Shown piece after piece: positions 63,797 through 64,000 of a DNA stretch of 64,000 bases (its first letter is position 1; the number at the start of each line of letters is the position of its first letter). Position numbers and translations under genes: made by a program. Origin of the DNA: Terriglobales bacterium (GTDB lineage Bacteria > Acidobacteriota > Terriglobia > Terriglobales > Acidobacteriaceae); assembly GCA_025462725.1 (NCBI GenBank), contig JAOAPE010000010.1, forward strand, positions 242,752 through 306,751. Reading direction: 5' to 3'. The notes under the pieces are model-generated. The model made no database searches. It saw only the letters and a program-made list of their open reading frames with translations, and was not told the origin of the DNA.

Positions 63797-64000
63797 CAGG
63801 CTGCCCTTTTTTGTTCGGGCGGGTTGGCCATGAACTTGTCTCTATCCATCTGCAACGAATCACGCACGGACGTAAAGACGGAATGGGCGATGGCATGATG
63901 CAAGTCTTCAATCATTTGCATATTGTCCGAAGGAACGACCGCGCAAATGTCGCAGAGGGCTTTCATCCTGCCGCCTTGATACCCGGAGATGCCGACGGTA
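63796..64000 (-). CDS. SIS-domain sugar-phosphate isomerase, GmhA-like, C-terminal part only
   Basis: 67 codons from the right edge to the TGA at 63796, running on past 64000. The sequence TVGISGYQGGRMKALCDICA followed by VVPSDNMQMIEDLHHAIAHS is the C-terminal signature of sedoheptulose-7-phosphate isomerase/phosphoheptose isomerase-type SIS proteins. GmhA turns sedoheptulose 7-phosphate to D-glycero-D-manno-heptose 7-phosphate, the substrate of an HddA-like kinase as found at 52715-53812. The tail (DKFMANPPEQKRAA) is longer than in E. coli GmhA. Confidence 0.8.
   Translation of the reverse strand, partial: TVGISGYQGGRMKALCDICAVVPSDNMQMIEDLHHAIAHSVFTSVRDSLQMDRDKFMANPPEQKRAA

Overview
The window is a stretch of a Gram-negative bacterial chromosome with about 57 to 58% GC by eye. 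It most resembles an acidobacterium (Terriglobia/Koribacter-like soil type). The grounds are a B12-dependent ribonucleotide reductase as the reductase present, a PEP-CTERM exported protein, NDH-2, GatCA, many small secreted proteins of unknown function, and abundant intergenic palindromic and heptad repeats. The taxonomic call is inference from gene content; there is no rRNA here. One tRNA is present (CAU anticodon, Ile2-like). No CRISPR array, insertion sequence or prophage was seen.

Layout. 1-8.2 kb: a phospholipase D-like protein cut by the window edge, then small stand-alone genes (DUF1905/YdeI, STAS-like, ABM-like, SnoaL-like, membrane proteins), broken up by repeat elements, a G14 tract and a three-copy AAAATATTGA direct-repeat array. 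8.3-10.7 kb: an AT-richer accessory pair, a P-loop ATPase resembling the Sll1717 family plus a membrane protein. 10.8-14.3 kb: nrdJ with a long structured leader and a promoter overlapped by two NrdR-like boxes spaced 31 bp. 14.7-24 kb: small secreted proteins, a HisA-like barrel, alaS, recX, a secreted HExxE protein and a PEP-CTERM protein. 24.3-27 kb: pilT and type II NADH dehydrogenase. 27-32.1 kb: RND pump, adaptor and TetR regulator with an operator-like palindrome. 32.1-37.1 kb: nucleoside salvage cluster (cytidine deaminase, pyrimidine nucleoside phosphorylase, NupC transporter, purine nucleoside phosphorylase, uridine kinase). 37.2-39.8 kb: a frameshifted secreted protein, a fatty acid hydroxylase superfamily enzyme and a CarF/plasmanylethanolamine desaturase homologue, the last two overlapping by 1 nt. 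40-43 kb: tRNA, then egtB and egtD of ergothioneine synthesis. 43-51 kb: a frameshifted gene, Ca2+/H+ exchanger, glycosyltransferase, dTDP-4-dehydrorhamnose reductase, HD-GYP response regulator, gatA, gatC, and a DciA-like protein. 51.3-64 kb: one long minus-strand exopolysaccharide/O-antigen cluster with HAD phosphatase, sugar-1-P nucleotidyltransferase and GHMP kinase (NDP-heptose type), galE, initiating sugar transferase, gmd, three GT4 glycosyltransferases, a methyltransferase, a Wzy-like ligase/polymerase, a Wzx-like flippase, and the C-terminus of a GmhA-like SIS isomerase at the edge.

The non-coding structure is as informative as the genes. Seven-base tandem repeats (GAAAC-type on the transcribed strand) sit at the ends of pilT, udk, nupC, deoA and cdd; they run into the coding sequence of nrdJ (residues 1000-1009) and supply the N-terminus of uridine kinase. 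A second, palindromic family (GGCTAAAGCC, CCACGGCTTACGCCGTGG and relatives) lies at no fewer than eight intergenic sites. The least explained candidates for new biology are the ATPase/membrane-protein pair, the nrdJ leader, the CarF-hydroxylase operon and the AAAATATTGA array upstream of a small CX9CX10CX2H protein gene.
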